Of a DNA stretch of 64,000 bases, positions 44,086 to 55,900 are shown in pieces. Position 1 is the first letter of the stretch, and every line of letters begins with the position of its first letter. The notes under the pieces are model-generated. The model worked only from the letters and a program-made list of their open reading frames with translations. It was not told where the DNA came from and made no database searches. The position numbers and the translations under genes are program-made. The stretch spans positions 4,216,001 through 4,280,000 of the forward strand of contig NC_065562.1 in assembly GCF_022605725.1 (NCBI RefSeq). Reading direction: 5' to 3'. The stretch comes from Anthonomus grandis grandis. Taxonomy: Eukaryota; Arthropoda; Insecta; Coleoptera; Curculionidae.

Positions 44086-44480
44086 TTACTTTTGTGTTTT
44101 CAAGAATGGTTTGATACATGACAAAAGTGACAAAAAATTTATTTTATTATCACAATTTTTCAAAATTTCTACGTTAAAGTCTCCAGACATTATAAAGTTT
44201 TTCTGTTCACTAAAAGTCCTCAACATGAAATTCTCCACAGAACTCAAAAATGTTTCAAAAAGACTCATTGGTGGTTTGTAAATTGAAGCAACTATAAATT
44301 GTTAATTATAAATTTCACATTCTATCGCGGAGCATTCAAACACATTTTTGAATAATTACTGGTTCAGATTTCTCTTTGGCTCAAACCGAGTAATGTACAT
44401 ACACAGCACTTCCACACTGTTAAATATTTCCCCTACAAAATGCATCTCCTAATATATAATCATCTATATCTAATAGTTTC
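44086..44480 (-). pseudogene. LINE endonuclease fragment
   Basis: Read downward: KLLDIDDYILGDAFCR (about 44470-44420), CGSAVYV, then after stops FETFLSSVENFML and FIMSGDFNVEIL (about 44260-44160), the GDFN catalytic motif of AP-type LINE endonucleases. Frames are broken. It may belong with the ORF1 at 45461-46430, the two being separated by another LINE tail. Confidence 0.65.
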
Positions 44481-44779
44481 ACTTCGTCACTAGTTTTTCA
44501 ATGTTCTGTTATGCGCACACGTTCTGTTACACGAGTTATGTTTTTTCAATATATTTACAACCTCATTCCCCAATCATTGAATATTTTGATGTAAAATGCA
44601 CTTCTTTAGCGTATTACCTTCCTTAATTACTGTTTTTTCTCTCTTATAAAAAAACCGTTATAGTTTATTGAATTTTTATATCGGTTTAGCGTCTTTTGGT
44701 AAATTAAACATTTTAAATCTCTCGTAGAGTGCTTATAATTCCTATAGAGTTTAGTTCGAATGCAATTAGCGTATTTATA

Positions 44780-45320
44780 AACTCCTTAACAGCAGTCCTT
44801 CCCCCGGAGTTCTGCCCCACAGTTGTGACAACAATCTTTTTCAGAACATTTTCAACCATATGTTAAGCGGCTTTTGTTTAACGTATAAATTTTCTCTTTC
44901 TAAACTAATTAGAAATAACTATGAATATTAATATGCAAATTAATATTTTATAATAAAATAAATATTTTTTTTTTAATTGATATTATAGTTTAACCTTCCC
45001 CTCTCCTCTTTCTATCCCATTCCTTTTTTAGGTATATCTTCCTGTTTATTTTTTTTTGCATACGATTTTTAAAGTCCTCAACAGAACTTGGGGGAACTTA
45101 TTGAAAGTCACCCCTGAAAGTCTGAATATAATGGCCTATTGGTCACTCACTTCTATTATTACTATGTATGTAGGTATAAATTATTACTATGCGTGTAAAA
45201 AATTATATTGTTAAGGGTAACGAATAATATTCTTATTTACATTGACATAACATAGTGTTATTCACTGTCTGTGTACCTCTTTTTGTACTTTTTTTTTGCT
45301 TTTTGAGTGACTAATAAACG

Positions 45321-45385
<65 letters not shown>

Positions 45386-45386
45386 G
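44780..45386 (+). mobile_element. 5'-truncated LINE 3' end with (TTA)n tail
   Basis: A (TTA/ATT)n microsatellite at about 45322-45386 follows GTGACTAATAAACG, a usual 3' end for CR1/Jockey-like LINEs of insects. Upstream is non-coding 3' UTR-like sequence; the left limit is uncertain. Confidence 0.55.
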
Positions 45387-45460
45387 TTAAAATATTCCTC
45401 TACATAGATATTAACTAAATCCAAAAATATTTTTTCATTTTTCAAAAACCACTAGCTAAT

Positions 45461-46430
45461 TCAGCCCAGTAAGGCTTGAAGAATCCAATTTTCCTTTGTT
45501 TCATTACGGCACTCCTTTTTAGCTATTATTTGTATTTTATCCGAGACCCATGTGTATCCCAGCTTACATACAATTTCATTGTTTAATCTTTCGATTTCAT
45601 CGAGCAATTCTTTATCAGAAAAATCCGTTTTTATCCTTGTTATCAAAAACATAGGAACATTACTTTGCGATTCCTTGAACCTAATATTATAATTTTTTTG
45701 ACTTTAATTTTTTAATTATTATTTTGCTGATTTTTGTCAAAGCTTTCTTTTTTTTTAATACTTTTTAATCCTTTACCTATATCAGACTCTTTTATTTGGG
45801 TTTTAAAAGTGGTTAGTGCCTTCTTTGCGTCTTTGAAGTTTTTCACACGAATTGGTGAAATGGTATCTTTTTGTAATTTTTAGAGTCATCCATTTTTCTT
45901 TTTTGGTCTGTTCTGTATTATATGCTCATGATTATAGTCTACATTTCCTGGTTTATCAGTACTCGCTATATGCGCATATGTTTTATTTTCTTGGTATGTC
46001 CTGGGCTTAATAGTTAGAGTCTCTTTAATATTGGCATTTGTTGTTAGTAATTTGTTGCTCAATTGTAGATTGTCTTTTTCGATTTGTCCTTGTTTAAAAA
46101 CAAACATAGTAAAATGCACAAATTTCTAAATGGGTTTTTTTAAAGACATCTGATAGCCATGGTCTTTTTCCTTATTTATTGCTTTGGAAAGAACTTCTAG
46201 TGCTGAGTAAAACTCATCAATTTTTCCATCGGATAAATTATGTATATAAAAAACTGTCTTCATTATCTTTTGGGTTTGTTTCAAATGTTGAGAATTATGA
46301 CTATTATTAGACTCCTCATTTGGCTCTTCACACTGTCTGTTTTGTTTAGATTGTCCTCCTTTTCCTGCACTTAGTTTCCTGCTCAGACTGCAATTTTTTA
46401 TTTCAGTTTTCTTGCATTTTCGCTGGCGGG
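45461..46430 (-). pseudogene. LINE ORF1 (Gag-like) remnant
   Basis: Segments on the minus strand: SLSRKLSAGKGGQSKQ (about 46385), HLKQTQKIMKTVFYIHNLSDG (about 46265-46225, only partly shown here), a 77 aa part at 46119-45886, and FLITRIKTDFSDKELLDEIE with WVSDKIQIIAKKEC at 45652-45461. The last part resembles the pre-zinc-knuckle domain of insect LINE Gag proteins. The zinc knuckles themselves are not present. Several stops. Confidence 0.5.
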
Positions 46431-46439
46431 TTCCTTAAG

Positions 46440-46920
46440 ACCATTCTAATATTAATCTTAACACTCTTAAGTAAATTAGAGAAGCCGCCGTAGTCGGTCT
46501 GCCTTTTAAGTAGCTTTCAATATTTGTATGCTCACAATTTATTTTTTATTAAATCTATTGTATGCTTGGAAAGCCATAAAGGGTATTAATTTTTTAAATT
46601 TTTACTCTTGGAATATGTTTTGTAATAGTTTCATTTAAAATTTTATAAAAAGTATTTATAGCAGAAATTAATACATTGAGCCATTGGAAAAAGGAAATTT
46701 CTTGATTGATTTTGTTAAAGTTTGCGCTGTTAAATTTTAGCTTCGTATATAAATTGCAAGAAATTTTTTTTCACATAATAGATCAATGTTTATTTTTATG
46801 GACATGTGATAGTTATCTTCAGGCCCAAAAGGATTATTACATTTACCTATACGCATTTTAAAGGAATTAGACATTACAAGATCTAAAATTTTGTTTCGAT
46901 AGTTCAAAATATATTAAACT
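46440..46920 (-). pseudogene. LINE endonuclease C-terminus and linker fragment
   Basis: NKILDLVMSNSF (about 46890) and GPEDNYHMSIKI (about 46830) match the end of the endonuclease, followed by a helical linker (FFQWLNVLISAINTFYKIL, about 46690). It is out of order relative to the ORF1 at 46430, so it comes from a different insertion. Confidence 0.45.
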
Positions 46921-47988
46921 GTTTTAAATTGTTAAAATAATATGAATCTCAAAAGTTTTGCTACAGGGATCAGGGACATTGCTGGGAAGCAGAAAATTTT
47001 GCGCCCGCAATCCTAAGCCATGTTAAATTAGGTAGGTTAGTCACCCATTAACAAAAAATAGCTATTGGGATTTGTATTATGTTTTCCAAATTGAAAATAA
47101 AATTTAATTTAAAATCACATAAAATAAACATTTCACAACTCCTTTTTATCATGAATCCACTTTCCCCATTGAACGACTTGCCATGGACATGCAACATCAA
47201 AGGCTCCACCAAGCTCTAAACCAACCTGTCTATTACCAGAAGAGGAGCATTTAGACCGTGCTATTCTATATCTTTCTAGTAGCTATGCCTAGCTACTTCT
47301 TAGTACAAAAGTTTATGCCCAGACTACACAAGAAGGAAACAACCTAAGACCCTATGGCAAAGAAAATCGTCATATGAACTCACCACTCCTGTGCTATCCG
47401 TAAGTTTATTTCTTGAGAGGGAGGAGATATGGATCATATAACCCCTAACTATATGTTTTCTTGATTAAAAATAAGAGTAAAATCCCTATTGAAAAAATTT
47501 AAATTTTAGCTTTAGTTAACATTAGATTTGTCTGTAACATTCTTGAATAAAAAATTTTAAAAAGCTTTTCTCGAAGTTCCGTATTATAACTCGCTCGCCA
47601 TTTTTGAGAACATTGAATATTTTATGTGACTTCAGTTTAACAAAAAATTAAAGAAATATAAACGTTGGTCTCTAACGGAATTAACTTAAATAGCGCAAAA
47701 TATATAAAAAAATATATGATATACTGCGTGTTATTTAATAAGTGCTATATTTCACAGGGTGATTTTTTAAGTATTTTTAAAGTAAAAAGTTCCCATACCT
47801 GTGCGGTCTAAAATACTTGGTGTTTAGACATTAATGGTGGTATTTTTGAACAATTGTTTAAACAGCGCTATAATTAAAACCATGTTAGTTCAGGCGATTT
47901 TGCTTGTAATTCCGCTATATTTTAGAACCATATGAGAATTGCATAAGAACATATGGGATTTATTAGATTCTTTTCACGTGTACAATAC
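46921..47988. other. No gene recognised
   Basis: 47755-47770 reads CACAGGGTGATTTTTTAAG, like a mariner end, with no partner found. The rest gives no clear frame. It may include the 3' side of the gypsy remnant that follows. Confidence 0.35.
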
Positions 47989-49150
47989 TCACCTGAGTTT
48001 TGTGCTTTTTGCCCGACTTACCCTGTATAACCAGACTCTGTCCCCAGGATTAAAACTAGTAGAATTTGCCTTTATATCATAACATTGTTTCATTCTGTTA
48101 CTTTCTAGGTGAATTGAAAAAATTAGTCCATTTCGCTCAAAGAGAACCCAATATGATATCAAATAAGGGAAAAAATTCAAAACTCGGTCTCGAAAATCAT
48201 ATAATAATATTAATTTTTAAAATGATAAAACATGTTTCGCTCAATGAGCTGAGCATCATTAGACCTGAACGGCGGAAGACTAAACAACACACACCGGTTA
48301 CCAACCAGCTGTACAATAACATACTAACTTAGTGTTCCTTCATGGGTGTGAATGTATTTATGGGGACACTAATTCAGCATATTCAATTCTGGAACTGCAC
48401 TTCATCTACTATGGTTGCTTCTTGGTTTTGATTGGGATAAACTCCTGGCCACCTAATAAAGTAATCCATAACAACAAGAGCATATCAATTTCCAGAGCTT
48501 CTAGTAGAAAAAGGTCCTGCTACGTCTATAGTAATTCATTCAAATATACTGCATAATTTTCCCTTTTTTTGGGTCGTTGCTTGATGAACAATCAATCAAT
48601 CAATCAATCAATGCTTTATTGTCAAGAAATTGTTACAATTTGTAGACAAAGCTGTAAAACAAAAAAGACACAAAAATGCAAACAAAAATTGCTCACACTG
48701 TCGGCATCAGCGTTCAACATCTTCATGAGTATTCAGCCAGTAAAACCTTTCAATATCCTGCGTCCCACTCCTTAGTAATATTAATGCCAATAGGTTGACA
48801 GGCAAATATATACGGCTGTTTTTCAATTCCTTTCTAAGAAAATGTTTAAATTTTTCAATACAAGGTCGGCTGGATAAATTATCGGTATTTTGGTGAGGTT
48901 TGCCTAGAATGAATCGTTGATTATACAAATATTTATGGAAATGTTTAATAGCTTTTACTGCTGCCTCGTAAGTCTCGTAATAAGTCTCGTCTGGTCACAC
49001 AATACATTCTTCTTGGCTTTGAAAGCGTTTTACTTCTGTAATATGTACAAAGGCACAAAAAGCCTCTTAAATGGTGTTTATCAGTGAGTCGGGGCCAATT
49101 TTCGATTGCTTCTAATTTAAATGTACGATTCGATTTTGAAAGCATACACC
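47989..49150 (-). pseudogene. Ty3/gypsy pol remnant
   Basis: From high to low coordinates: RT end (KLEAIENWPRLTDKHHLRGF and LCTYYR, about 49110-49050), RNase H (RRDLL and YLYNQRFILG, about 49000-48900), integrase core (TIDVAGPFSTRSSG and YALVVMDYF, about 48530-48470) and integrase C-terminus (RMKQCYDIKANSTSF, PGDRVWLY, about 48090-48030). This order fits a Ty3/gypsy element of the CsRn1/Mdg-like kind. Stops and shifts are frequent. A LINE tail interrupts it at 48587-48885. No LTRs identified. Confidence 0.7.
48587..48885 (-). mobile_element. 5'-truncated LINE tail ending in (TTGA)n
   Basis: On the minus strand the sequence ends TTGACAATAAAGCATTGA and then TTGA repeats (about 48590-48612), typical of CR1/L2-like LINEs. 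It interrupts the gypsy remnant between RNase H and integrase. Confidence 0.6.
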
Positions 49151-51120
49151 TGTAAATTTTTAGTAGGCATTCGCTGAAGAGGTTCTGTTAAAATATTCAA
49201 TGATGATGTACCCGATGACGTCTCTTGACTTTCTACCACACTCTTGTGAATTGCCGGGATGTTTTGTTCTGAACGATATCTACGAGCTTACTTTACTACT
49301 ACGATAGTACTACTCGAATTTTTTGATTATTTTTTTTACAGCAGACGAAATAAAAATATTTCGACTGAATATTGCACGTAGTTTACGAATAGTGGGAATC
49401 AAACTTAAACTATTTTAATAATAATTTTTTAAAATCTGGACACCCTTGTTCTACTATGTAATTTTCCATAGCAATATTTTAGCGAGTAAGAATCTTACTC
49501 GGTTGCCTTACAATGTATTAATCGTTACGTCATTATAATTATGGTTGCGCTCGAATGACGTTATGTCTAACAGCTATAGTAAATATTAGCTATACCTTTC
49601 ATCGGTATTGCATTCGCTTTGGAGACTGAGCTAAACCATGAAAACACCCATTTGTCTAAGTTTTCAAAACGTTTTGAGTCTAAATCCGATCTCATACATT
49701 TTAAGGATCAGATCAAGAGGAAACATAATAAACAAAAAAGTCACTGGCGTAAACATAACCTCACTCATATTTTTTTCACACAGAAATAAACACAAACTAA
49801 TAAAAATCAATTTAAAAAAATCCGCGCAACCTCACCTTTACGTTCTTCACTGTATTTTTTGCAAATCTATTCGCTCTTTTGATAGTTTATTATTTTCTGC
49901 ATTTTTATTTAGTTTGGATGTCTTAACTGTTAATGTATATGAGACATTTAGCGGTCTCGGGGCGCTAAACGCTTAAAGCGCCTTATACGGTGACGTCATG
50001 ACTTAATCTCTCGAATGAGATGTCTTAAAGACGCTTAATCGCTAAAACATGGCTCATATTTGGTAACTCACATCTGTCAATTTTCGATTTGTCACGTCAT
50101 AATCATGTGACATTATGACCACAGAACACAAATATAGATTATGACTGTCTGTGAAACAGTTTTCCAACCTAGCTGTTGGCACATGGATGAAACTTGTATG
50201 GTGAAAATCGGAATCGTATATCGGCCATCTTGCTTGGCAAAATTGATAGGGAGCTGACAGACAGTTGTTGACATTGACTGATAGAACATCATTTGTCATT
50301 GTCATACCATTTGAGTTTGTTTTTCATTTCAATGAATGCCAGCCTGGGTTGAGTTTGCTACTTGTTTTAAGGATGTTAGTATAAATTTATGACTTTTTTT
50401 CTAAAAAGTTCTCTTTCAATATTGGGAGTAGTGTTTTAATTAACTTGCGGCAAGCAATTCCAGGTTTCTGGTAAGAAAATCTGATTTTATTTATTACTAT
50501 TATGTTCTTGTATTGTCAATCTTTAGTCTTTCATAAAATCAAATTCAGTTGATTTCAATGAAGAGGTTTCACTTTTCAAGTATTTAATTTTTAACTTGAT
50601 TATTATAATTACATAAATTGATTATTATAAATAATGTCTGGCCTCTCATTTTCTATTCAACAATTAAAAATTGATTGAAATTTTCCTGACCTTGATGTAA
50701 GAGTATGTATATTTTAAATGTTTCTGAGAAACAGTAATAAAAGATTTTCTTAATTTCCTTCAGTTCATATTACAAGGAAAACATGGAGAGGGATATGCAA
50801 TGTAAATATTATTAAGACTTTGAGCTATAGAATTTCTTCTGATCAGTTCTCCACAAATTTTAATAATGCTGATACCCCTGGCACAGCTTAATTACAAAAC
50901 AGCTCCACAACTTTCTTATGAGAAAAGGTTTGCGTCGATCTAGTCGCGCAGCGTTTATGCCCCGCCTCTTGGGGTAAAAGACTTCTTTGGCGTCCGATCA
51001 GGTTGTCGGTTTTACCATTATTCGTTCAGTAGCAGTAGCGTGCGCTGATATTCTTATGTATTTTTGTTCGTTTTCTTTGATTTATTGATTTGCAGACGCT
51101 TTGTTACTTTGATTGAGAAA
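49151..51120. other. No gene recognised
   Basis: About 2 kb with no supported coding frame. The ORFs at 49638-49976 and 50054-50305 show no known motif. The last 250 bp, with several GC-richer patches, could be the upstream region of the THAP-like start at 51121. Confidence 0.4.
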
Positions 51121-52410
51121 TGAGTGATAGAAAATCGGGACACGTGTGTGCAGTGCCAAACTGTTCTATTAAAGGGTACAACTCAAAAAAGAAACTCTAT
51201 CTATATATTTTCCCAAGGATCCTAATCGGTAAGTAAAGCCACCTACCAATTATTATACCTAAAAGCCGTTTTAAGCCGAAAATTATCACAGAAATGTCGG
51301 AACATAATTTTATAAAGTACCTACAGAATATTCGATTAAGAAGGAATGGGCGAAAAAATTAGGCGTGAAAATATACGTACAATGGAAAACCTTTTGGCCC
51401 AAATCCTGACCCCAGTTTTTGATAGAGTTTAATAAATTCTTTTTTGTTGGAATATTCAAACATCCAAGAATTAAATTTTAATGATCTATAATTATTTCTT
51501 TTAATAAAAATAAGTTTCTGACATTGACAGGGATGTATGGTCGTATTCTATTAGCTAGAATTGATTTTACATTTCATATTATATATTCATGTTGTTTCAA
51601 CAATAGAATAGACGCAATGCGCTTTTAATTAAAAGAGGTTATGTACTGATTTGCAGAATAGACTTGCAAGCTGCGTAGAATTTTTATTATTTCATTTAGT
51701 TTTCTTTTTGTAATTCAGGCCAAAAAATTCCCTCTTAAATCCTGTTGTGGCTATCTCGTCTCGTCTGCAGACGGCGCCGGTCATATTATGACATCTATAA
51801 AATTGGTCTACCTGATATTTAGAAGTTACCTTTATGGTACCTATTGCAAAATTGCCTATAATATTATATTTTCGGTATAACGGTTTACACAAAATTAATT
51901 AGCCCTCCCTAAAATTGTATCTAAAGAATATTTCGGAGTAATTTTTTGATCCAACAAAAGATGCCGGTTTTTTGGATTTATTATGATAGTAAATAGGTTT
52001 TCATAAGGAATTGAAATCATACATATTTAGTAATTTACAAATTAAAAACTTGGATAATTATAGGCATTTACAAAAATCTGTTTTATTAGCTATTTCGCGT
52101 CGAAATTTACAAGATGATATATTTATTGTAAACTGATATTTATTAATATTAATATAAAGCACCTTAAATAAGCAGGTACTTTTTACATGTTGAAAAATTA
52201 AAATTTGGCAACAAAAAAACTAATGTTAGACAAAACGCAAAATTTATAGGATCTTTATTCATTTATTCTATTTTTACAGAGCCAGGATATGGGCAATGAA
52301 AGCCAATCGTGAGGACCTATTGGAAAAACTTTCGGACTTATATAAAAGCTATCGGTTATACGAAAATCATTTTGAAGAAAATATGTTTACAAGTCACTAC
52401 ACTACATGAT
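51121..52410 (+). pseudogene. THAP-domain gene fragment, decayed
   Basis: ATG 51121 reads MSDRKSGHVCAVPNCSIKG, with the first two Cys ligands of a THAP zinc finger. A one-base shift then leads to FPKDPNR before a GTAAGTAAAG donor at 51231. A candidate second half begins after TTTTTACAG near 52281: RIWAMKANREDLLEKLSDLY and YRLYENHFEENMF. In working THAP domains the position before ENHF carries a Cys, here Tyr. A further exon-like stretch (IKKEWAKKLGV, about 51335) lies between. THAP proteins bind DNA, both in hosts and in P-element transposases. The broken frame and lost ligand mark this as a remnant. Confidence 0.5.
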
Positions 52411-53016
52411 CATTCCTATAGTGCACTCCCTTTCTGCAAAAATACGAATTCTTGATGATAGAATAATAGCTCCAGCTATTGCAGAAGATAAGGGGTCATT
52501 AATTCCAGCTGTTGCAGGAACTGACTCAGGTATTTACACTATTATTTTATAGTATAGGTTTAATATACAGGGGTGCAGTGGCATGTCGTGAGGTTTGTGT
52601 TTGGAGGGGTGCCCTAGAAGTAAAACAGCAAATAGAAAAATAGGTAAAATTCCGCAGCAGGTGGCACGCCCAAAAACGTAAATTTTTAACCTCCAAAAAA
52701 ATTATTTATTGCTTATTTTTTATTCCAAAGTTTTGTTTTATTATAAAATTATTAAATTTAAAACGAAATGAACGAATTTTTATGTTTCGATATTTATTTT
52801 TGGTGAAGTAGTACCTACTACACCTGAATAGACGGCACTAGTTATTATGTTTAAAAAATTATGTAAAAATGGGCTTTTTAAGATATTGTGCGAATGAAAT
52901 TTCAAATTTGGATAAAACAAAAAAAATAGTGAACAGTTAAAAAAGGGGGTATGCACTCTTTTCCCCTCATCCCTTTTTTCTTGCAACGGAAAAAAGGGAT
53001 GAGGGAGAGGGATGAT
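52411..53016. other. No gene; possible hAT-type end at about 52575
   Basis: GTGCAGTGGCATGTCGTGAG at about 52573 resembles hAT ends but no inverted partner was found. A short inverted repeat (CATCCCTTTTTTC/GAAAAAAGGGATG) lies at about 52969-53002. Confidence 0.35.
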
Positions 53017-53070
53017 CATGATCCCATGGCTAAGCCAGCCTTCTGTGTATACATTAGCCATGGGATCATG
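53017..53070. repeat. 16 bp perfect inverted repeat around the Penelope RT start
   Basis: CATGATCCCATGGCTA (53017-53032) is inverted at 53055-53070. The right arm lies within the RT codons for LAMGSC. Confidence 0.8.
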
Positions 53071-53625
53071 CCTTTCCCCTTTCTTAAGTGAAGTTTTTAT
53101 GAACAACTTGGAGTGCAAAATTATGAACAGTTCTTTCGCCGATCATATAATAGCGTATAAACGATATGTGGACGACATTTGTATTGTTTGGGGACGCAAT
53201 GACGATCAATTGTCCACCTTCTTAAATTTTACAAACAGTCTACATAGTAGAATTTCATGTACCTTAGAAAAGGAGCACAACAAAAGTTTGCCTTTCTTAG
53301 ACCTCTTGTTAACCAGGAATAATAATAAAATCGAATTCTATATATACAGGAAACCATCCACAACTGACAACATCATACAATTCACTTCTCACCACATACC
53401 CACAAGTTTGCTTCATTTAACTCTTTGTTATATAGGATGTTCACCCTTCCTCTATCCAAGGAATCTTGTTATAAAGAATTTAGCATAATAAAGCAGATTG
53501 CAGTTAATAATGGTTTTCCACTTTCTACCATAAATAAACTTTTTTTCGCATACATGAATAAATATAAATTCTCCTACCACATCTTACACTCCAATTCTTT
53601 AAATCTTAACAAATTCAGTTATTAA
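53037..53625 (+). pseudogene. Penelope-like reverse transcriptase fragment
   Basis: The fragment reads LAMGSCLSPFLSEVFMNNLE (the conserved block before the catalytic box), then YKRYVDDICIVWG (YVDD, about 53155), SLPFLDLLLTRNNNKI and FYIYRKPSTTDN. A frameshift near 53420 moves the end to MFTLPLSKESCYKEFSIIK. The RT N-terminus and the GIY-YIG endonuclease are missing. The YxDD box with the FLDLLL and KPT-type motifs is characteristic of Penelope-like elements. Confidence 0.8.
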
Positions 53626-54348
53626 CAGCTCAATATCTGATGCTAACACCTAAACAAAAAGGCTCTTTTCTCTATGAGTAACCTTTTTGATTAGGCGTTG
53701 TCAGATTAAATAAAATGTGATTTCCCGTCTTAATTTGGCCACGCCTTTCTACCATTTCGATTGGTCCAAGTAGACACGTCAAACTGTCAAGTTAGTTACA
53801 ACAGTTTCCGCTGCCAAGCGAGAGGCCGCTAGCTGATTTGTCAGAAGAATTTCTTTTAGTTTGTATGCAATCACCACTTCTCTATATATTTGTGTTTTGT
53901 GGCTGTTGGAGAAAACAAAGAAAATGAGGACCCACTTGAAGGTAATTTACAAGTTATTATAGCCACAGTATAACATATAAGACAATATTTTAAGATTTTT
54001 TTGCCTTAATCTGATATTAAGCAACAATATTTATACACTCTGCCAAATTCAGTTTGATTCCCCAAAAAATATTGTGAAAACTATACATTCAGGGTGCCTA
54101 TTCAAAGGGACACCAATAGCTAAAAAATTATATATTTCTATAAAAAAAAATTCTCTTATATTATTTAGCACATTTTTATGCCACTAATAAATTTCTTAAA
54201 GTCTACACTTACTTTTAAATTCTCTGTATATTTTAAGTACACTACACACAGCAGTGTTAATGTAATTTTAGGTATCGAGATTCCCACTAGCCTGCCACCG
54301 AGTTTAGAAAAGAAGAAGCTCACTGAATATAGGAAACTCAAAAGTAAT

Positions 54349-54382
54349 CTTAGAACATTGAAAGGCCTTTCAATGTTCTAAG
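54349..54382. repeat. 34 bp perfect palindrome
   Basis: CTTAGAACATTGAAAGG followed directly by its exact reverse complement. An 18-base match to one arm occurs at 17608-17625. Confidence 0.9.
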
Positions 54383-54837
54383 AAAGTTATTAGAGAAGAC
54401 AGAAAAGAATATTATAAAAAAGGCAAGAAATTGAAGAAAAGAAATTACCTGAGAAAAAATGATTTACTTCAAGAGAAAGAAAACAACTGTTGAAGTAACA
54501 TTTAAAAAATAATATTAATATTGATACCATTCATTTTAGTCCCTAGCTCTTGTTTTTTTTTGTTTTCTTTAGAAATTTAAACTTTTTGTTTATTATTTAC
54601 TGTGATATCAGATAATATACGTACCTGAAATAGAGTAATGTTTATTTTTGTTCTTGTTTTGGTTTGATTATATTTGTGCATACTTTTAAAAGTCAAGAAA
54701 TATTAATTTAATAAATAAGTAATGTTAAAAAAGACCTTTGTTTTATTTTAAATAAAAATACATACTGTTTCAAATTTTATTTATATTTTAAACTTATTAT
54801 GATACAAAAGGCAACATATTCATTATTGCATTCCTTC

Positions 54838-55667
54838 TCATAACGCTCTTTCTATCATCCTGATTAGCTTTAATGACATTTCCTCCAATAACAATTTCTT
54901 CTCTAATATTTTATCTTCCAGTAATTGCTCATCTATGCATATATTATACAAAACTGCACAAGCTCGGATTAAATGAACAATATCTTCTATGTTCTTAATT
55001 TTGACATGATACAATTGTCTGAATTTCTGCTTCATAATACCAAAACTATGCTCAATTAGATATCTATTTTAAGAAAAAATTAAATTATAATTTCTTTGTC
55101 GTCTAGTAAGGTTATTCTAAAAGGGGGTTAAAAGATGTTTTAAAGATCATCCACTGTAACCAATGATAAAGTTATCACTACACTTTTCTTTAAGGGTATT
55201 AAAATTTCAGCTGGCGTATCTATTTTTATGTGTGTACCCTCAATGATACTAATTACTCCAGGCAAATCATGATTTGAAAAGTGTTGTTAGATGTCCAGTT
55301 TTTCCTCGTTACCAAGCCAGTTAATAATTTCAGGAGACAACTTACTTCGAAAATATGACACCCTTTTTACAACCTTAAAAATCAAGCTCTTATTTAGATT
55401 AAATCGATCTCCAACATTTCTAAAAGACTCTGCCTTGCCCTATTTCCAATAAACCAAAGAAATACTGTCTCCTTTTTGTTCTATATAATATTGGGATGCA
55501 GCAAATCGATCTGCCAGTTCATTAGTGAGTGCTGAGCTTATTTGAAAATGCAGGTTGTTATCAAATTGTGGGACAATGTTTTCAAAATATCCAACATTTT
55601 TGGGAACTTCGGTAACTTCTAAGAGGTTCTCCAAGTCCTCATCACTAGAACTTAAACGATCAGACAT
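54838..55667 (-). pseudogene. Harbinger transposase (HARBI1-like), copy 2
   Basis: ATG 55667 (MSDRLSSSDEDLENLLEV) opens the gene. After an in-frame TAG at 55440, the frame continues with AESFRNVGDRFNLNKS and LSPEIINWLGNEEK. A second stop (TAA near 55287) follows LDI, then LPGVISIIEGTHIKIDTPAE, where the usual catalytic IDGTHI reads IEGTHI. Another gap follows and the C-terminus LRQLYH-type end (KFRQLYHVKIKNIEDIVHLI and CAVLYNICID) closes at 54838. The second and third catalytic blocks are absent. The Asp to Glu change, nonsense codons and deletions mean no activity. No intron is evident. Confidence 0.75.
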
Positions 55668-55900
55668 GGTAATTTTATCATGGACAACTAATCTAAAACA
55701 AAATCGATTTAATTAAAACAGGAATTGCTATTTAAGCAACAAACTACCCATAAAACTAATAAAAAACAGTAGAACAAGCAACTATTATTTGTAACAGTAA
55801 ATATTATTGGTTGTTAATTTAAAAGTAAAATAAAATAAGCACCACTTACCGGAAAATGACGTTAATGACATTTTAACTGTCGTATTTGATGATTGTCTTT

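Larger units (their letters stand above)
53700..55900. mobile_element. PIF/Harbinger element (copy 2)
   Basis: A minus-strand HARBI1-like transposase remnant (55667-54838) and short plus-strand exon-like pieces that could be the accessory gene (ATG 53922 then GTAATT, and 54274-54380). The upstream motif TTCTCTATATATTTGTGTTT (53879) resembles the sequence upstream of the MADF gene of copy 3 (57896). Limits approximate; no TSD found. Confidence 0.55.

Noticed and set aside
49638..49976. 112 aa ORF
   Set aside because: Basic, hydrophobic random-looking composition; no family motif and no partner gene.
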